NCBI GenBank assembly: GCA_026419785.1
Contig: JAODTK010000023.1
Coordinates: forward strand, 124,001 to 188,000
Direction of reading: 5' to 3'
Length of the DNA stretch: 64,000 nucleotides
Source: Sclerodactyla briareus
Lineage: Eukaryota > Echinodermata > Holothuroidea > Dendrochirotida > Sclerodactylidae
Positions 1 through 12,590 of this stretch are shown here, piece by piece (positions within the stretch are counted from its first letter, which is position 1; every line of letters begins with the position of its first letter). The notes beneath the pieces are model-generated. The model saw nothing but the letters and a program-made list of their open reading frames with translations, did no database searches and was not told the DNA's origin. Both the position numbers and the translations under genes were made by a program.

Positions 1-250
1 ACCAAACCTGTGTAGCAAAGGTGCCACTCCAATATTCCGCTGGACTTCCATGGTAGAGGTTTCGTTTGTCTGCTCTTACAAAGAATTCAATTAATTCGAT
101 ATTAGTGTGCATTTATTTTCCCCATCAAACCGCAACCTAATCTTCGGTACAAGGTATGTTACGTCTTATGGATGCGAGCAAACCGGCAGGTTAAAAACAC
201 AACGCAGTGGAATAACACTATGAAAACAATCAGATACAAGTTATTGACGA

Positions 251-493
251 TTACGAAAACGTGGTACGAAGGGTATTCTTCAAAATTCCACTGTCGGCCG
301 TGGGAGTGAATTCTGTCTTCGAACTCGTAAGAACAATCGTAAACGTGGAAAAGATTAGGCTTAACGTTACAAATAGCACGAAGTAGGATCCAGAAGATGT
401 TCCTATCAGACTGAACAATAATAGCAAAATGTAGAGGTATTCATAAAACACTAAGCACAGACTCCTTTGTTTGTGATTCTCGGCGGAAAACAA
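251..493 (-). CDS. hydrophobic small ORF, unrecognised
   Basis: An 80-codon open frame with two strongly hydrophobic stretches (for example YLYILLLLFSLIG, then YFVLFVTLSLIFSTFTIVL) followed by a polar tail with Ser/Thr. This is what a two-helix membrane segment would look like. I see no convincing splice acceptor, donor or promoter around it, and AT-rich sequence produces hydrophobic ORFs by chance. I do not recognise the product. Confidence 0.18.
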   Translation of the reverse strand: MFSAENHKQRSLCLVFYEYLYILLLLFSLIGTSSGSYFVLFVTLSLIFSTFTIVLTSSKTEFTPTADSGILKNTLRTTFS

Positions 494-930
494 CTATCTT
501 TGGTCTATCAAAAACGCGTTTTCTAAAGTCAAAATATAGATGTCCCTAGTTTTGCAAAAAGTTGCATGCCTGTGCAGTGTGTAGGATAGCAGAGTAGTGC
601 GTGTGTGCGACTTGCCGCCAGTGCCAAGCTGGGTTGTACAGGCAATGGCCATTACGCCAGGCCTAGGTTTCGTCCCATTTGTTAAAATGTGCTTATGGGG
701 ATTCGTCGGAATGTGTGGCAGTACTTAGAATGTTCCGTTGTTTGTACAGTGTAACGCTAATACAAGAATACCTCAAACTGACAATTGCTTCGAAACAATG
801 GTTACATCACATTGTAATAATGTTCACCTGCAAATCTCAAGGATTGTGAAATTTGCTAAATATGCTATGGACCTGATTGTGAAAAGGGCAAAACATTGGA
901 CACAAATTTCACACGTCTATACTCCGCGAA

Positions 931-985
931 ACATACACACACACACCACACACACACAACACACAACACACACACAAACACAATT
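931..985. repeat. CA-rich microsatellite
   Basis: Interrupted (CA)n/(ACAC) tract with a few extra A bases. The two overlapping plus-strand ORFs here consist largely of His/Thr runs from the repeat and are not real genes. Confidence 0.9.
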
Positions 986-1737
986 ACAACGTATATAAAT
1001 GCATACGCCACGCGCTCTGCATCGCAAGGAAAAAGGAAACAGCACTTACATGATGCTTTGGAGGAGTTTGAAGGAGTAGTATGGCTGATTGTGGCACTAA
1101 CGGAGAATCATCTTCCATTAATCCGTATTTCCGCTGAACACAATTGTTGAATGGTCTCCATGATGTCCACCTAGATCGAGGAACATTTCACAGGAATATC
1201 TTTGTGACTGAAAAATAAATTCGGGCTACATTAGAAAGCCACAGTGTTATATATCTTGCAAAGTGAGTTTGCAATATTTTTTTCCTTTCGGATGGCTATT
1301 GGATGCGTTTTTGTCGGACCGGACATACGATTGAGTGTGTAATACACTTCTTATACTGGCAGAAGATCAGAATGGGCTTGACATGTCGCCACGGTTAAGT
1401 TCAGTACCCACGATTCATGTTCCGTATTTCAGGGGTATAACACATTTGTTTCAATGAAATACATCGGATACAGAAGCATGCTGACTGATTTGTTGCTAGT
1501 TTCAGTTACTAAGCACGAAACTTCATGGGTTCCTGTGTTAGGGCTTCCCATGCAAACGTTCAATATCACATTTACACTGAAATTTTAGACACCCCTTACG
1601 TACTAGTCCACTCAAACACGCTATATTGTTTGTGGTTTCGGCTTCCTTGCCGAAGGATTTGCACCATATGGTGAGGATGAACCCTTCATTTCTGGCGTCA
1701 GGTCAAGGTCATTGAAGGTGACAATAGGGCAAACCTT

Positions 1738-2400
1738 TCTATATCTTGGCAACGAAAACATTTCGGAAGCAAAACGTTCCAGATGTTGTAAGGGGAAGTT
1801 TTGTTCGTCTGTGTAATCTACATCTGGTGACCTACTTTGACCTCATCTGAACTTTGATCTCTTTTGACCTAATGACCTTCGGACTAATTTTTTTTTTGTA
1901 ACCGACCGGACTCGTCTTGTTGCAACAAACCATAAGTCAATTGGTACTGATGTACCAAAACGCTGCTACACAAACTGTCTCCAGCTATATCATCTGTAGA
2001 AGTAACACGCCTCCACCATTGATGAATCTCAAATCTTCATATAGATTCGCAACGAAACATTTAGAGGGTTGGCGTAATGAAGAATTTTGTTTGTCTATGC
2101 GAAACTATTTTGGCTAACACTTTGACTTCCTCTACCTCGGACCTCTTTTTGACCTAATGAGTTGTGACTTTCTGGGTCATTTCACACAATCGTAACGACC
2201 AAACTCGTTCGTGTGCAACAAACCCGATGGTCAATTACTGACGTGTTTCCAGTACTGAGTAATATCACGCGCTATCTCCCTCCAGTTATGTCCCCATTAT
2301 AAAGGGTGAACAGCTCCAACCATCTCAGAGGAATGGCGTATGAAGGGAATTTTTGTATTCGGTCCGTGTGGCTACCACTGACCCAACTTCCCGTTACCCA
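1738..2400. repeat. ~295-bp tandem repeat, about 2.3 diverged copies
   Basis: The block 'cgaccggactcgtcttgttg' (about 1902) returns near 2195 as 'cgaccaaactcgttcgtgtg', followed in both by 'caacaaac' and 'gtcaatt'. The stretch from about 1738 (an 'ggcaacgaaaacattt'-type motif, 'gaagttttgttcgtct', then tracts of 'tttgacctaatga') returns from about 2037. The period is about 290-300 bp. The units are rich in direct 'tgacct' motifs. No coding potential is seen. Confidence 0.65.
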
Positions 2401-2772
2401 CTTCATTATATTGCTTGGTATTGTACATTGACCATTAACTTTTTACCCCGTCGTTTCAAACCCTTAGAGTGAACCAAGCTTTTGACTGATACTTAAATAT
2501 CAATAATACCCAACATGTAATGTGATTGTTTCCTTAATAAGCAACAAGCAACTAGAAACCCTTACTATGTCGGGAAAGTAGAGATTATAGGCCCAGGGTA
2601 TTATTTGCATGTAGTTAATGACCAAAAGGAAGAGATGTGTTACTTGAAATTCTTCCACCTTACAACACAATCGGGAAGTGTTTGTGTGTGGTGAGTCAAG
2701 CTGATTGCTGCACTTGCTTGCCTAAATTATGTTAAGATTTTTGTTGATCCTGAACGTCTCCTTTTGTTACAG

Positions 2773-3041
2773 AATTTGGCTATTTGGCAAGGACACTGGC
2801 GCAATATTGTTGCGTACTTGCTCTAGGGCTATTCATTCTAATGAATAAGGAACAAATGGTCGTGAAGGGACCCAAGAGCCTGATGCACCAACAATTCTTG
2901 AAACATGGTGAGACCCCTATGGAAATTAAAGGACGGCTACGGGCTAGTTTTAAGCCTGGCCCTAGATCTGAGTCATCACCTCTACTCCAATCGCGTAACA
3001 CCAGCATGGCGTTGGGTGATGCAGATGATTTCACCGTGTGA
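2773..3041 (+). CDS. terminal exon of an unidentified membrane protein
   Basis: This is one of the cleanest exon candidates in the window. A strong acceptor precedes it (pyrimidine run 'cgtctccttttgttacag' ending at 2772) and the frame stays open for 89 codons to a TGA. The product starts with a hydrophobic helix (CCVLALGLFILM, preceded by GYLARTLAQY). A cytoplasmic-type tail follows, with basic residues, several Ser/Pro (PRSESSPLLQS) and the acidic C-terminus GDADDFTV, whose last three residues F-T-V would suit a class II PDZ ligand. The exon enters in phase 2, so at least one upstream exon is needed; I cannot place it with confidence. A GTATGT donor-like site overlaps the stop, so a 3'UTR intron is possible. 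I do not recognise the family. Confidence 0.55.
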
Positions 3042-3389
3042 GGTATGTCACATTCGATCCTCCGTACTTCAAGGGAGATTTGGGGTTACTATTTATTGGT
3101 CCGATTTGCACCCCGTAGGTAGATAGGTAAGGGAGGCGATTAGTGCTTTGTTTAGTGTATAATAGGATGTACTGGGTAGCGTCTTAATCCCTACGGGAAA
3201 GTAATTAGGAGCAAATGAGTAAAGTCATGTTGGAATGTGGGTATTGTAGGCCAACGACATCCAACGGCAATGTGTTTCCTCGTGTGTTATTCTCTCTCTG
3301 GCCGTTCTACTTATTGGCTGTGAGATACCCAGTCGCCCATGTTCTAAATCATGCTTGCCTGTATTCCAGTGACAGTAGTGGGTTTCAAG

Positions 3390-4614
3390 CAGGGCCGTAG
3401 CGAGCGGGGGTGTGGGGTGTCACACCCCCCATAATTGTGTCGCCGTCGGCAAATTTTCTTTCTGTCGGCAAAAAAGACATAGGAAGGGACATAAGAGGAA
3501 AAGAGGAGGGGGAAAGAAGAGGAAAAGAAGAGGAGAAGAGAGAGGAGGGAAAGAAGAGGAAAAGAGGGAAGAAGGAAAAGAAATGAAAGATGAAAAGAAG
3601 AGGAAAAGAGGAAAAAAGTAAAGAAGGGTATTGAGGGAAAAGGGAAGTAGAGTGATGGGAAGACCGGGAATGGTAAAGTGGAATAGAAATAAAGAAGAAA
3701 ACGGAAGCCAGACTTTATTATCTCGCCTATTTTGAAATTATGGCTCTTCATCTAATTGGCCCATTCAGCGCGGCAGAAAAACGTCGGCAACAATTAGATT
3801 GTACGGCCCGCGCCGTCGTGTAAATTGACAGTGACAGTCTGTCAGCAATTCGGCAAGAGGGGACAAAGCGTTTTAGCGTTTGACATTTTAATTTTCATGT
3901 TTGTGAAAAGTTTTGTTTCTGGTCCTATTTTCAGAGATACATACATCAAGTTATTTTGCTGAAAACAAATAAGAAAAAAGAACACAGAACTACAATGAAA
4001 CAATCGTTTCAATGCTGGAAATCATACAAGCAGCAAAGCTAGAGTAAATGCGAGAGATAGAGGCAGTCCCCCCCCCCTCAAAGTTTTTTTTTTTTTTTTT
4101 AGAATCGAACTAAGAAACTCAAAAAAAAAAAAACTTTTTTTGTTTTGCACAGAAAAAGTGTGAAATCTTGTTAGAAGTATATCCTAATGCAAAAGGGGAC
4201 AGATGTCTGAAGTTTTAACTAAATGGCCGAAAATTTGAAGGTTGACCATTGAAGTGTCAAATGGATGGTCTGCTTCATGCTCACGAGCTGCGATAAAAAT
4301 CGGGGCATTGCGCATAGGATTCTGGCAGCTTTTTTTCGGCATTCCAAATTGAAAGGGTTCCTCTCCGTACTTACGTAGTGAGCGGGGTGAGTAAATCCAC
4401 TGACCCCCAATTTTAACTGAGAATATTGCACCGATTGCATCTGAGAGCGTTTCATTATTCAAAATTTTCCAAAATGGGAGACAACCCCCTCCCGTAGCAC
4501 CCTCCCCTAAACCCTTCCCCCATATCAGTCGCTATTGCCAGATCCGTAAGGCAAAACATAATCTCTACGCCCCCAATTATCAACCCTTCGCTACGCCCCT
4601 TCGCTACGACGCCC
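3390..4614. mobile_element. non-autonomous inverted-repeat DNA element (MITE-like)
   Basis: The left end reads 'cagggccgtagcgagcgggg'. The right end, reverse-complemented, reads 'gggcgtcgtagcgaagg', giving imperfect terminal inverted repeats around the shared GGGC..CGTAGCGA core. The right end repeats the 'cttcgctacg' motif twice. The interior has a polypurine tract, a poly-T/poly-A stem near 4085-4140, and a minus-strand ORF (4184-4462, 92 codons) with no recognisable domain. No transposase and no clear target-site duplication were found. Superfamily unknown. Confidence 0.5.
3476..3640 (+). repeat. polypurine (GGA/GAA) tract
   Basis: About 160 bases almost entirely A and G, built from 'aagagg', 'aaagaagagg' and similar words, with only a handful of pyrimidines. 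It lies inside the inverted-repeat element. Such tracts can form intramolecular triplexes. The ORFs across it encode only Lys/Arg/Glu/Gly repeats (plus) or Phe/Ser/Leu repeats (minus). Confidence 0.85.
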
Positions 4615-4619
4615 AAATA

Positions 4620-5910
4620 TCACATTCTGCATGCGGTGGCTACGTATCGGGTCCTTATTGTCCAGAACGGGTCTGTTTCCGTAACTTGTTATATCGTCGT
4701 GATTTTTGGCTTCGGAGTGAGGCTCCCCAATGTGTCGTTTCGACGGGAGTCGTCACAATTTTTCCTACTTATGTTAGTTGGACGAGACGGGAGGTCTCTT
4801 TGTCCGCCCATCCTGGGCCGACACCTCCCGGCTCAACATTTATTCTTGTATTTCGCATAGTGATTTGGCTGCATGGGGTTGTGCTTCACTCGTTACTGGT
4901 GGTCAGTGCTGTTGGGTTTTAGGTATTTCCCCTTCAATTCCCCAGGTCAATTCGTAGGTGTTTTCACATTTTGGTCGTGGTTTCCTCCGTCCGCGCTGGT
5001 AGGTTGCCCCTGTTAGGTAAGTTCCTGTCCAAACATGTACGTGGTTTAGGCTGGTTCTATACGTCATGTGTAAATGTTATGTTTTATATTTATTATTCTG
5101 TTGTGGCATATTTGGTGGTAGATTTGTTCGTACGAGGGGCGATTGTAAGGGGAAATTGTGGTATATTTATTGTTGTCACGGCATGCATCCTGTTGTCTTG
5201 TCAATTTTAATTAGTCCAGCTTGTTGGGTTGTAGATTGGGTTTTAGTGAGTGACATTCTTCTGTGTAATGCGCCTCGTCCTATTTTGGCATATTTATTGT
5301 AAGGAGGCATTTGCCTTTATTTGCCAAAGGTACGGGACTGGAGTCGCACCACCCCATGACCGCAGCTGTACTAATCTTTCGAGGCTCCGAAAACTCGCCT
5401 CTCCCCATTAACCTCTGTCTCATCCAGCATTCATCTCATTTCGTCGTCGTGTATTGGGTCCCCACGACTTGCCCGATGAGGCTGGTTGAACCTCGTTGGT
5501 CAGCTTTTCTCCCCAAGATCCTGGCGGATTCATTTCGGGTTTTGTTTACGTATCGTTCTGTGCTGACTTTTTAGGACCATAAAGTTGTTGACGAACTCAG
5601 CAAACATTCCACATTGTAATTATGGTTAGGCCCGTGTCTATTTTGATAATTTCCTGTCGAGGGGGCACTATCGTAATTGGGAGATAACGGGTTCTTGCAA
5701 TGGTGTTTTTGAGTAAACTAACCGTGAATTATTTGCAATACAACCAATAACATGTTAGTCTTGCTCACATTTTCATATTTTTATATATATTGGTATCTAG
5801 GTTGAGATTTATTGTGTATATACCGGTACAATAGGTTTGTGTAATCGTATTTTTTTGTGCTGTTTTCGTATATGTTAATGTTCACAATTAAAAGGTTTGC
5901 AAGGGAGCCG
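4620..5910. other. unidentified T/G-rich block, possible retroelement piece
   Basis: The composition differs from the flanks: T- and G-rich on the plus strand, with several overlapping plus-strand ORFs of 74-87 codons (4636-5574). None shows a recognisable domain. A short hairpin-like stretch 'ggcatttgcc..tttgccaaagg' lies near 5310. The block runs into 'ataaaa' and then a long TA repeat, as many retroelement 3' ends do, but no reverse transcriptase, integrase or LTR pair is visible. Confidence 0.25.
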
Positions 5911-5929
5911 CACTAAATAAAAACATATA

Positions 5930-6055
5930 TATAATATATATATATATCTATATTATATATATCTATATATATATATATATATATCTATAATATATATATA
6001 TATATATAATATTATCTATCGATATATATTATCATATAATACATATGTATATATT
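5930..6055. repeat. TA microsatellite
   Basis: Interrupted (TA)n with occasional 'tatatctata' units, about 125 bp. Confidence 0.9.
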
Positions 6056-6059
6056 TACA

Positions 6060-7125
6060 GGAAAAGAAGTTTCTCCTTTTCAATGTCATTGTTAGGTACT
6101 CTCACCGCTAGGCATCGAAGCGAATTGCTCCAGGTTTTTCGTGGTGATAGGTATAGTTTACCTAATGTAAACTATCGTGACACTGACATCATTTTGAAGG
6201 GGTGCATCTAATAACGTAGGCCTTCTCAACTTGTGTCGCTTTGAGGCATTCCAAATGACGCGCGACGGCCCCTGGCATGACGAATTTAAAATGAGGATGA
6301 AATACAGGAAACGTGACAGACAGTGAATTTATTTTATTTTTCATAAATGCTCTATTCAACAGACTAAACCAAGCTCTAAAATAAACACATGTGCGCACAG
6401 CAACTACTTCGTGCACGTACCCGAAGCAAATCGCCATGAGCCTCAAGGCGTGGGAAATGCCGCTTCCTGCAATTGGGGGTATGCATACGGACTTTCCCCA
6501 GCTCGCTTCCGCCCAACCCTGAGGCGCTAACTTAGATCATATAAGCGTAATGGCACTTTCAAGAAACTGACTGAGAAGGTCCTGTAAATAACGGTTTATT
6601 GGAGATGGAGATGGTTTTGGGAATGCTACTCACCTCCCATTGTCCAGCTCTTAAATTCAGCTGATATCCGTCCGTGCATATGACACTGCGTAAATAAATA
6701 TGAAAAAAAAACGCTCCTGTTGCGACTTGTGTTCAAGAACAAGATTCCTGAATCGACTTACTCGTGCTATTAGAAGTTGTCATATTGCTCAGTACATTAA
6801 ACACATTACCCACTTATCTACAAACACATTGGTAATATGAAAACATAGTTCATTTCTGTTGATTTATTACCATTACATGCTCAAACAAAACGTGTTGGAC
6901 CGAGATATCGTTTGCAAAACCAATCAGCCCACGATCATCTGACCGTCTATTCTCGCTAATTTATGTACTTTCAAGAATTGCACACAGGAACATTGCGTTT
7001 CGTCAATGATCAAATGCTGAGGAAATACATTAATAAATAGCGCGGAGCTAATGTGATCATTATGTGGAACGATATTTGATGTGTGTAATATGACGAACAT
7101 GTTGGCAATCTAAAGAGTTACCCTA
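6060..7125. other. no recognisable feature
   Basis: Unique-looking AT-rich sequence. The one minus-strand ORF of 85 codons (6189-6446) has no recognisable motif and no convincing splice sites. Confidence 0.5.
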
Positions 7126-7127
7126 TG

Positions 7128-7610
7128 ACTCAATACTTTCATCAATCAAGTTGCCACATCTGAATATGACATATATGGCTTATATGGACCAGATATGTGC
7201 CCGATATGGACCAGATTGGCTGCTATATCTGGGCTATATCTGGAGTTTAATCTGGTGTCCCTATAAATTAGTGCTTGTGGTTACGATGTACTTGATAATG
7301 GGCCATATAAAGTTGCTGTTTTTTTATGAAGTTTTTATGGGCCAGTATTAGGGGTTCCCAGAATTAACTTGATACTTTCATCGAGTTATATCTGCCCAAT
7401 CTGAAAATGACCATAAGGGGCCATATAATCTTTGCCATATTTGGGCTGTATCTGAATTTTATATCTGTGCCATATCTGGCCGCATATCAATTTATGTGTT
7501 TTGGTGTTTTACGATTCACTTGGTATGGGCCAGATTTAAGGGGTGTCCAGATATAACTCGATACTTTCATCAAGTTAAATTTTGCCCATTTCTGAATATT
7601 GGCCCCTGAT
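7128..7610. repeat. ~190-240 bp tandem repeat, three diverged copies
   Basis: The landmark 'atactttcatc', followed by a 'aagtt' and 'cc..tctgaa' stretch, occurs at about 7133, 7372 and 7561. Between landmarks lie short 'atatctgg' / 'gccatat' / 'ggaccagat' words that are themselves locally repeated. Not coding. Confidence 0.6.
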
Positions 7611-7689
7611 GGATATATATGATAATATACTAATGCTAATAATTAATGATGCCAACCATAATACTAATAATGAGGGGAACTTGATAAGG

Positions 7690-9118
7690 GGCGCCTCATG
7701 AGGAAAGCGCTAGAGCTTTAAGAGACCTTAACGACATGACAGGAGATCGTCGCAAAAGAAAGTGCTGGTGAAGAAAAAGGTTTTACACGACGAGACTTAA
7801 AGTAGCTTAACAGTCGGATGCCAACGACAAGTTCATGACAGGGTATTCCCACAAGTGGGAGCAGCAGAGGCGAAAGAACGGTCACAGTAGAACTTGGTGG
7901 ATGAGCGGACCATGACTTTGAGTTGTTGTTCGGAAAATGAGACCTCATAGATTGGGAGGAACATGCAGCTGACCAAGCTCACTGATCGCACCCTAGGGCC
8001 ATGCCGTTTGATTTCTTTGTTTATGAGTAGAATGATTTAAAAAGCAATCCTCGTTCCATTACTCTGGGAGGCCAAGTGCGAAAAAAAAAAGCTGGAGAGC
8101 AGTGTAGTGATATGCTCATGGCGGCAACACAGACAATCATTCGAGCAGGCAATGTTTTTTTGGCACTCTGCTGAGCCTTGTTATGATAGTCAGGGAGAAC
8201 CAAATAACGAGGAATTACAAGCATCCAGCCTATATGTGACAAAAGCATGGATAAGCATGGTGGTGGTGGTCTTCTGATCGAAGTACAGGCGAATGTCCCC
8301 AATCATTCTAATTGCATGCAGGGCAGTTTTACAAATGGTTTGCACATGACTAGACATTCTAAAGGAAGAGTCCATATCATTCGTAATGGCGAGCTTGAAT
8401 ACAGTTCAACAACAGACTTGCCGACTTTGATGGTAGGATCCCAAGAAGAAGGAGAAAGTGTGACGAGAAGTAGATAAATTCTGTCATCTCAATATCAGCC
8501 ACAAGCACATGGGAATGGCACTAGACCAATGTTGGTGATACCTGCTTCCATCCTACTCACAGCACCTACACCACTATAGAGAGCCAAATACAGATAGAGC
8601 TGGGTGTCTTCAGGCATAGAGACAGACTGGATACCGTGGGCTAATATCTTGAACAGGCACTGAGCAGTTAAGTGCAATGGAGGACCCACTGACAGATCCT
8701 TGAGGGACCACAATCAGAATGGGGGGGCGGGCGAGATATAGAATTATCAACAATATAACAGACTTGTGTTCGACCACACAAGTAGCTGGCTTACCACTCA
8801 AGTGCCTTACCAGTAATAGCGTATCTCATAGTGAGGCGATCATAAGTGAGATTGGTCTATAGTAGCGAACGCTGCACTGAAACAAGTAGGCACCAAGGAA
8901 GGCCTTCTTGGCGTTTATGAAGCGCATAAGATGTCTTCTGACACGAAGCAGTGCGTTTCAGTGCTGGGTAATGGCCAGTAGCTGAGCTTACGGCGTAGGG
9001 GGCTGAAGCTGGTTGTCAACAAAGAGATGTTGCAGCGGATCGACAAAAACCCTTCTTCCACTATCTTCCTAAGGAAGAGATGAGATCGGGCGGTATTTGG
9101 GCAAGCTCCGCTCACCCC
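7690..9118 (-). mobile_element. decayed CR1/L2-type LINE, reverse transcriptase and 3' part
   Basis: Read on the minus strand, the pieces appear in the order expected for a CR1/L2 non-LTR retrotransposon. First comes FSAAFATIDQSHL (the 'DLSAAFDTIDH' motif, about 8870-8910). Next is VPQGSVSGSS (the 'PQGSVLGP' box), then VCLYA followed one frame over by EDTQLYLYLA (the catalytic 'YADDTQLY' box, about 8590-8625). Then comes the C-terminal block AFVTYRLDACNSSLFG (about 8190-8240). The distal block TKFYCDRSFASAAP lies at about 7865-7900. The frames shift repeatedly and stops are present, so it is dead. The catalytic YADD appears as YA-ED. The 5' end is not resolved. Confidence 0.85.
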
Positions 9119-11730
9119 CCCGCCCCCCCCCCCATGGAGCTATGGAGCGACCCGGAGGCGGCCCCAGCCTTCATATCCCATACTGACCGACACGGTGTAC
9201 AGGACGTCCGCCGGGTGGTGTGGTAATAAGTCAGTCGAATAACACTTCCTGCAGTTTCTTATTACCCGAACTTTATTTGACAACACTTGCACAGTCATTC
9301 GGAAGCAACATCGATAGTGCAGAAACCATATAATACATCGATATCAAAATAAAAATGTGATTGCTTCTGACAGTACAGACACAGGGGAGAAGAAGCTAAT
9401 TAACTTGAAACAGAAGGTTTGTCGAGCATACTTTTTTACATTTTAAATTGCTGAGCATATCACAGAATAAGATCAGTAACATTATTTAAACCGTTCGTAG
9501 AAGAGGATGGGGGGGGGGGGGGGGGCAAGGCTTTTTGTCTTGTTCATAGCAAATAGTTGGATATGCCCGCCACGCTTGGACCAGGTAGGGGGCGGGTTCA
9601 GAACAATAGCAGTACTCAGGGTTAGCTCAGGCCCTAGGGTGGCATGTCACCGGATATGGGAGTGGTATTGATTGTTAGCTTTGGGCAATTTGGCCAAACT
9701 GCTAGTTGTAATATGGTGTCGTCGTGTTGGTGTCATTGGTTAGCGTCCATTTCTGATAAACCACAGTGTCGGTGACTCGATGATACACATTTTAATTATT
9801 ACTTTAGGCTGGAAAATCAGACACCACCATTTCCGTCCTGACCTTGTTTCATCTGTATATTGCAACCTATAAGGAGTACTATCGTTCGTCAAAATTGTGG
9901 CATTTCATATATATTTTATTTCAGTGCATATTCCACAACATCGCCAAATCTGACTGCACATTTCACTTTGGCTTTCACTACATGATGTCAATTCATCAGC
10001 GGAGCTGATGAAAGAGATGCGGAATTCCCTTGACACCTTTTACTCTATTATAGTGAACACACTGGACAAACCTGATCAGTTTCCCTGAGAATCTAACGTA
10101 GTCCTTTTTTCATTCCTTGACTGAGTATGTGGACATTGGCTGGACACAATAGCTCAAGTGATGTTCAGTTCTTGTGATGCTATTGAGTACATGACCCCAA
10201 TAATCAGTTCTTGGTGTCAAGGGCTGGGGTCGTCGTAGGTCCCTTCATAGTGTCTGCAATCTGTTGACATGAATTTCAGCAAGAACTGGTCAGTGCTCCC
10301 AGTCAAGCTGATTATTTGTAGTTTAACACTGGCTTATAGCATTCTTCAAAATGTTTGTCATCTATGCACAGTAGAGATACACACGTAACTTTTTTACCTG
10401 GTGCACCAAAACATGGTGTCTATCATCAGGTTCTCCGTGTCACCAGAACGGCGGGAACCATTACTTTGAGGTAATGGAGTGGCACAAGAGTAAGATTTAT
10501 GGTGACGCAAAATGCCTCCCGTCCCTTCAATTAGCTGGATACTCTATACATACTTTCATGAAATAATTTAACTAAGTTGTAACGATGGTTGTAAGGAATT
10601 TTGAGGTTAAGGTATTGCGAGTGATAAATACAAATCTTTGGTACCTAGCTTGTCCCATGTTCTTTGAATAGTGTTTTCTATATACCTGGTTTAGGTTGAT
10701 TATCAAACAGCCCTTTCATAAAACATTAAAACCAAGTTTTTTAAGCTACCTCAAACCATTGAAGTGTTTCTGTTATGAATTGGCAGAGCTGCCAATTTCG
10801 AGTTGGCAAAGGCAACATCCACTCGGCAAACACAGGGTTAGCTGCATCGTGTCCTTCGGCGCAACCTCCCCCCTGTATTCAAGTGTCCGCTTACACACTG
10901 ACTCATTTAAGGGACCCCCTGCTTTGAGCTCTATGATGGAACGATGTGGTGCTACAGCAGTGTGAAGATTGATGCATTATATATTTTGTTGTGTTCATAT
11001 AGCAACCCCGATTGGTTCAAGTCCGTGTACGGTGATTGCGACAGAAAAGATGCGCAACAAGAAGGCTCATCCACCAATCATCTGGGTCCGCTGGGTGCTA
11101 TACTGGGTCTATTCCACGCAACAATGGACGGCGTCGATGCCAAGCAAAGACCAATGTAGTTCCTAGCCGTGAGCTTATAAAGTCCTAACTACACAGGGCA
11201 AGGTTTTGAATGGATGTATGCCGTGGGACTGGTAGTTTCCTCTTTGGGCTGAAACATATGTTCGACTGAACTCCGTGAGGTGAATATTGTATTGAAGGGT
11301 TAATTTGTGTTATGAGTGCTCTTCGTACGGTATACAAACCTAACCTAGCCGTCATAGATCCCCGGGTTTTTAGTGCAAGGTAACTTTATCTCTATTGCCG
11401 CTCGTCCCACGTGCTTGTATGGAGAGCTGAACCCATAACGCAGCAGGCCTCCATCTCCAGATTGTCCAATCTTTCCTGTGATCATGTTATGAGCCTTTGA
11501 CCTGAAAAGCACTATACAAGCATGTTTTTTTTTTTTATTAGCATTGTCTATATTATTAATATTGGTTTTGCTATTCTTTAAGGTACTGCATCTTACAGGA
11601 GAGTACACTTGCAGGGAGAGTGCAACATGCGCTGATAGCGTGAAACATACAAACAAAACATTGCTGAAATGTTTGATAAAACGAAACGTTGGGAAATTTT
11701 AATTCGTAATATCCGCCATGAAGAAATAAT
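9119..11730. other. long stretch without a supported gene
   Basis: It contains G/C homopolymers (9115-9132 and a 17-base G run at 9509-9525) and scattered ORFs of 60-100 codons. Three partly overlapping plus-strand ORFs lie at 10696-11166 and one minus-strand ORF at 11345-11656. None has a recognisable domain or paired splice sites, and I treat them as chance ORFs. Confidence 0.4.
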
Positions 11731-11734
11731 TCCA

Positions 11735-12590
11735 ATCCCTTCGATGGGGCGTGCTGGCGCAACCCCTCATGATATTAAATCCTTCGAGGGCGGCGCCTGG
11801 CGCAAGACCCACATAGGCTTGAACCTTCTGTGGGCGTGCTGGGGCGTAACCCTCAAAGAGATCGAATCCTTCGAGGGGCGGCGTTGGCGCAACTCTCACG
11901 GGGCTTGAATATTCGAGGGACGCGCTGGCGCAATCCTCATAGGGGTTTGAATCCTTCGAGGAGCGCTCTGGCGCACCCCTCATGGGGATTGAATCTTCTG
12001 GGGTGCTCTTTGGCGCCACCTCATTGGGTTTGAATTCTTCGAAAGGCGTGCTGGGCGGTAATCCTCAATGGAAAAAAATCTTTCCTAGGGCGCGCTGGCG
12101 CACACTCCAAGAGTGAATTCATCGGGGACGTGCTGGCGCAACCGCTCATAGGGCGTGAGTCCTTCGGAGGGGCGTGCTTGCGTAACCCTCATAGAGACTG
12201 GATCCTTCGAGGGGCAAGCTGGGCAACCCTCATAGGATTATTTTTTCGTCGAGAGGCGCACTCGCGCAAACCCTCACGAAAATGAATCTTCGCCCTCATC
12301 TCCGAAAAAAGAAAGGGTTGGCGCTGGCGCATGGGAATTAATCTTCGAGGGGCGTGTTTGTGTAACCCTCATAGGAAAGAAATTCTTCAAAAGGGGCGCG
12401 TGGGCGCAACCCTAATAGAGATTGAATTCTTCGGGGGCGCGCTGGCGCAACCCTCGTGGGAATTGAATCCTTCGAGGGGGCGGCGCTAGCGCAAACTCTC
12501 TCATAGGGATTGACTCCTCCGAGAGGCGCGCAGGCGAACCTTCCTATAATCGAATCCTTGAGAGACGAGGAGGGTATGCAATTTTCATGA
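11735..12590. repeat. ~43-bp minisatellite, about 20 copies
   Basis: The consensus unit contains 'ccttcgaggggcgcgctgg' followed by 'cgcaaccctcatagggattgaat'. Landmarks 'cttcgagg' or variants occur about every 41-44 bp from 11738 to 12560, with substitutions and small indels. It is G+C-rich compared with its flanks. ORFs on both strands (11669-12033, 11699-12019, 12338-12607) are repeat translations, not genes. Confidence 0.9.
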
